The notes under the pieces: model-generated
What the model saw: only the letters and a program-made list of their open reading frames with translations
The model's database searches: none
Told to the model about the DNA's origin: nothing
Program-made: the position numbers and the translations under genes
Shown: positions 12,163 through 12,558 of the stretch, one piece after another
Numbering within the stretch: position 1 is the first letter of the stretch
Layout of the letters: each line of letters starts with the position of its first letter
Origin: DATADD01 sp046262355
Lineage (GTDB): Bacteria > Actinomycetota > CADDZG01 > WHSQ01
NCBI GenBank assembly: GCA_046262355.1
Contig: JBHEMX010000007.1
Coordinates: forward strand, 1 to 12,558
Reading direction: 5' to 3'
DNA length: 12,558 bases

Positions 12163-12558
12163 AGGCCGACTGGGTCGTTGACCTAGATATCGAGGCCTTC
12201 TTTGACAGCCTCGATCATGAGCTCGCTCTCAATGCGGTAGCAAGACACACAGATCAGCGGTGGATCCTCCTCTACGTGGAGCGGTGGCTAAATGCCCCGC
12301 TGCAGAAAGAGGACGGCGCCCTGGTCGCACGGGATCAGGGAACCCCCCCAAGGTTCTGCGATCTCGCCTTTGTTGGCGAACGTCTTTTTGCACTATGCGT
12401 TCGATGAATGGATGGCTCGGGAACTCTCCCACGTCCGCTTCGAGCGTTATTGCGACGACGTGATCGTTCACTGCGTAAGCGAGCGTCAGGCCCGGTACGT
12501 CCGGGATCGGATCGCCAAAAGGCTGGCGGGGTGCGGACTGCGACTGAACGAAGCCAAG
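12153..12558 (+). pseudogene. Group II intron-type reverse transcriptase fragment, frameshifted
   Basis: From about 12153 the + strand reads CREADWVVDLDIEAFFDSLD, then HELALNAVARHTDQRW and LLYVERWLNAPLQKEDGALV, ending RDQGTP. This is the palm/fingers core of LtrA-like reverse transcriptases, including the first catalytic Asp in VDLDI. After the C7 run at 12343-12349 the frame changes and continues QGSAISPLLANVFLHYAFDE, then RFERYCDDVIVHCVSERQAR, through to the window edge (LRLNEAK). The catalytic box is YCDD where YADD is usual. The fingers/N-terminal region normally present before DWVVDLDI is absent, so the gene is truncated at its 5' end; its 3' part lies outside. Intron RNA structure or boundaries are not visible in the window. 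Confidence 0.85.

Noticed and set aside
1..12558. CRISPR array, intact insertion sequence, rRNA or prophage genes
   Set aside because: No regularly spaced repeats, terminal inverted repeats with transposase, rRNA signatures or phage structural genes were seen. The only mobile trace is the reverse transcriptase fragment.

Overview
High-GC bacterial chromosome segment, most likely Actinomycetota. The main reason is gene order: a MoaD-like sulfur carrier (CysO), CysM, MurI, a metallo-beta-lactamase-fold protein like Rv1339, RNase PH and RdgB follow each other as in the Mycobacterium mec-cysO-cysM-rhomboid-murI-Rv1339-rph-rdgB cluster, with the rhomboid gene absent and pdxH added at the end. Frequent GTG/TTG starts and the GC-rich third positions agree. 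I would not go below phylum.

Left part (1-4853, + strand): a tightly packed housekeeping operon. cysO-cysM make cysteine from O-phosphoserine using a protein thiocarboxylate; murI makes D-glutamate for peptidoglycan; the MBL protein is a phosphodiesterase candidate; rph trims tRNA 3' ends; rdgB removes non-canonical purine NTPs; pdxH makes PLP, the cofactor of CysM. Nearly every junction is a 4-nt stop/start overlap (GTGA, ATGA, TTGA). CysO carries an unusual 15-residue tail after its diglycine. A hisN-type inositol-monophosphatase-family gene converges on pdxH with one base between the stop codons.

Middle (5760-9063): an 8-helix membrane protein gene broken by a stop codon and a frameshift; a sensor kinase/receiver gene with most of its kinase core deleted; a tRNA-Leu(UAG) on the minus strand; a small hypothetical gene; an intergenic region with a 20-bp dyad; and a DivIVA-like coiled-coil protein with a very acidic tail containing a 15-bp tandem repeat.

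Right part (9413-12558): an intact two-gene unit of a cytoplasmic BNR/Asp-box propeller protein and a second MoaD/ThiS-like protein ending in GG, joined by ATGA. After it comes a gene graveyard: the C-terminal scrap of a berberine-bridge-type FAD oxidase, an AbiEii-like toxin gene missing its C-terminus, its AbiEi-like partner missing its N-terminal half, and a group II intron-type reverse transcriptase fragment missing its 5' part and frameshifted at a C7 run. The most interesting items are the masked diglycine of CysO, the BNR+MoaD pair, and the closely spaced breakpoints at the right end.
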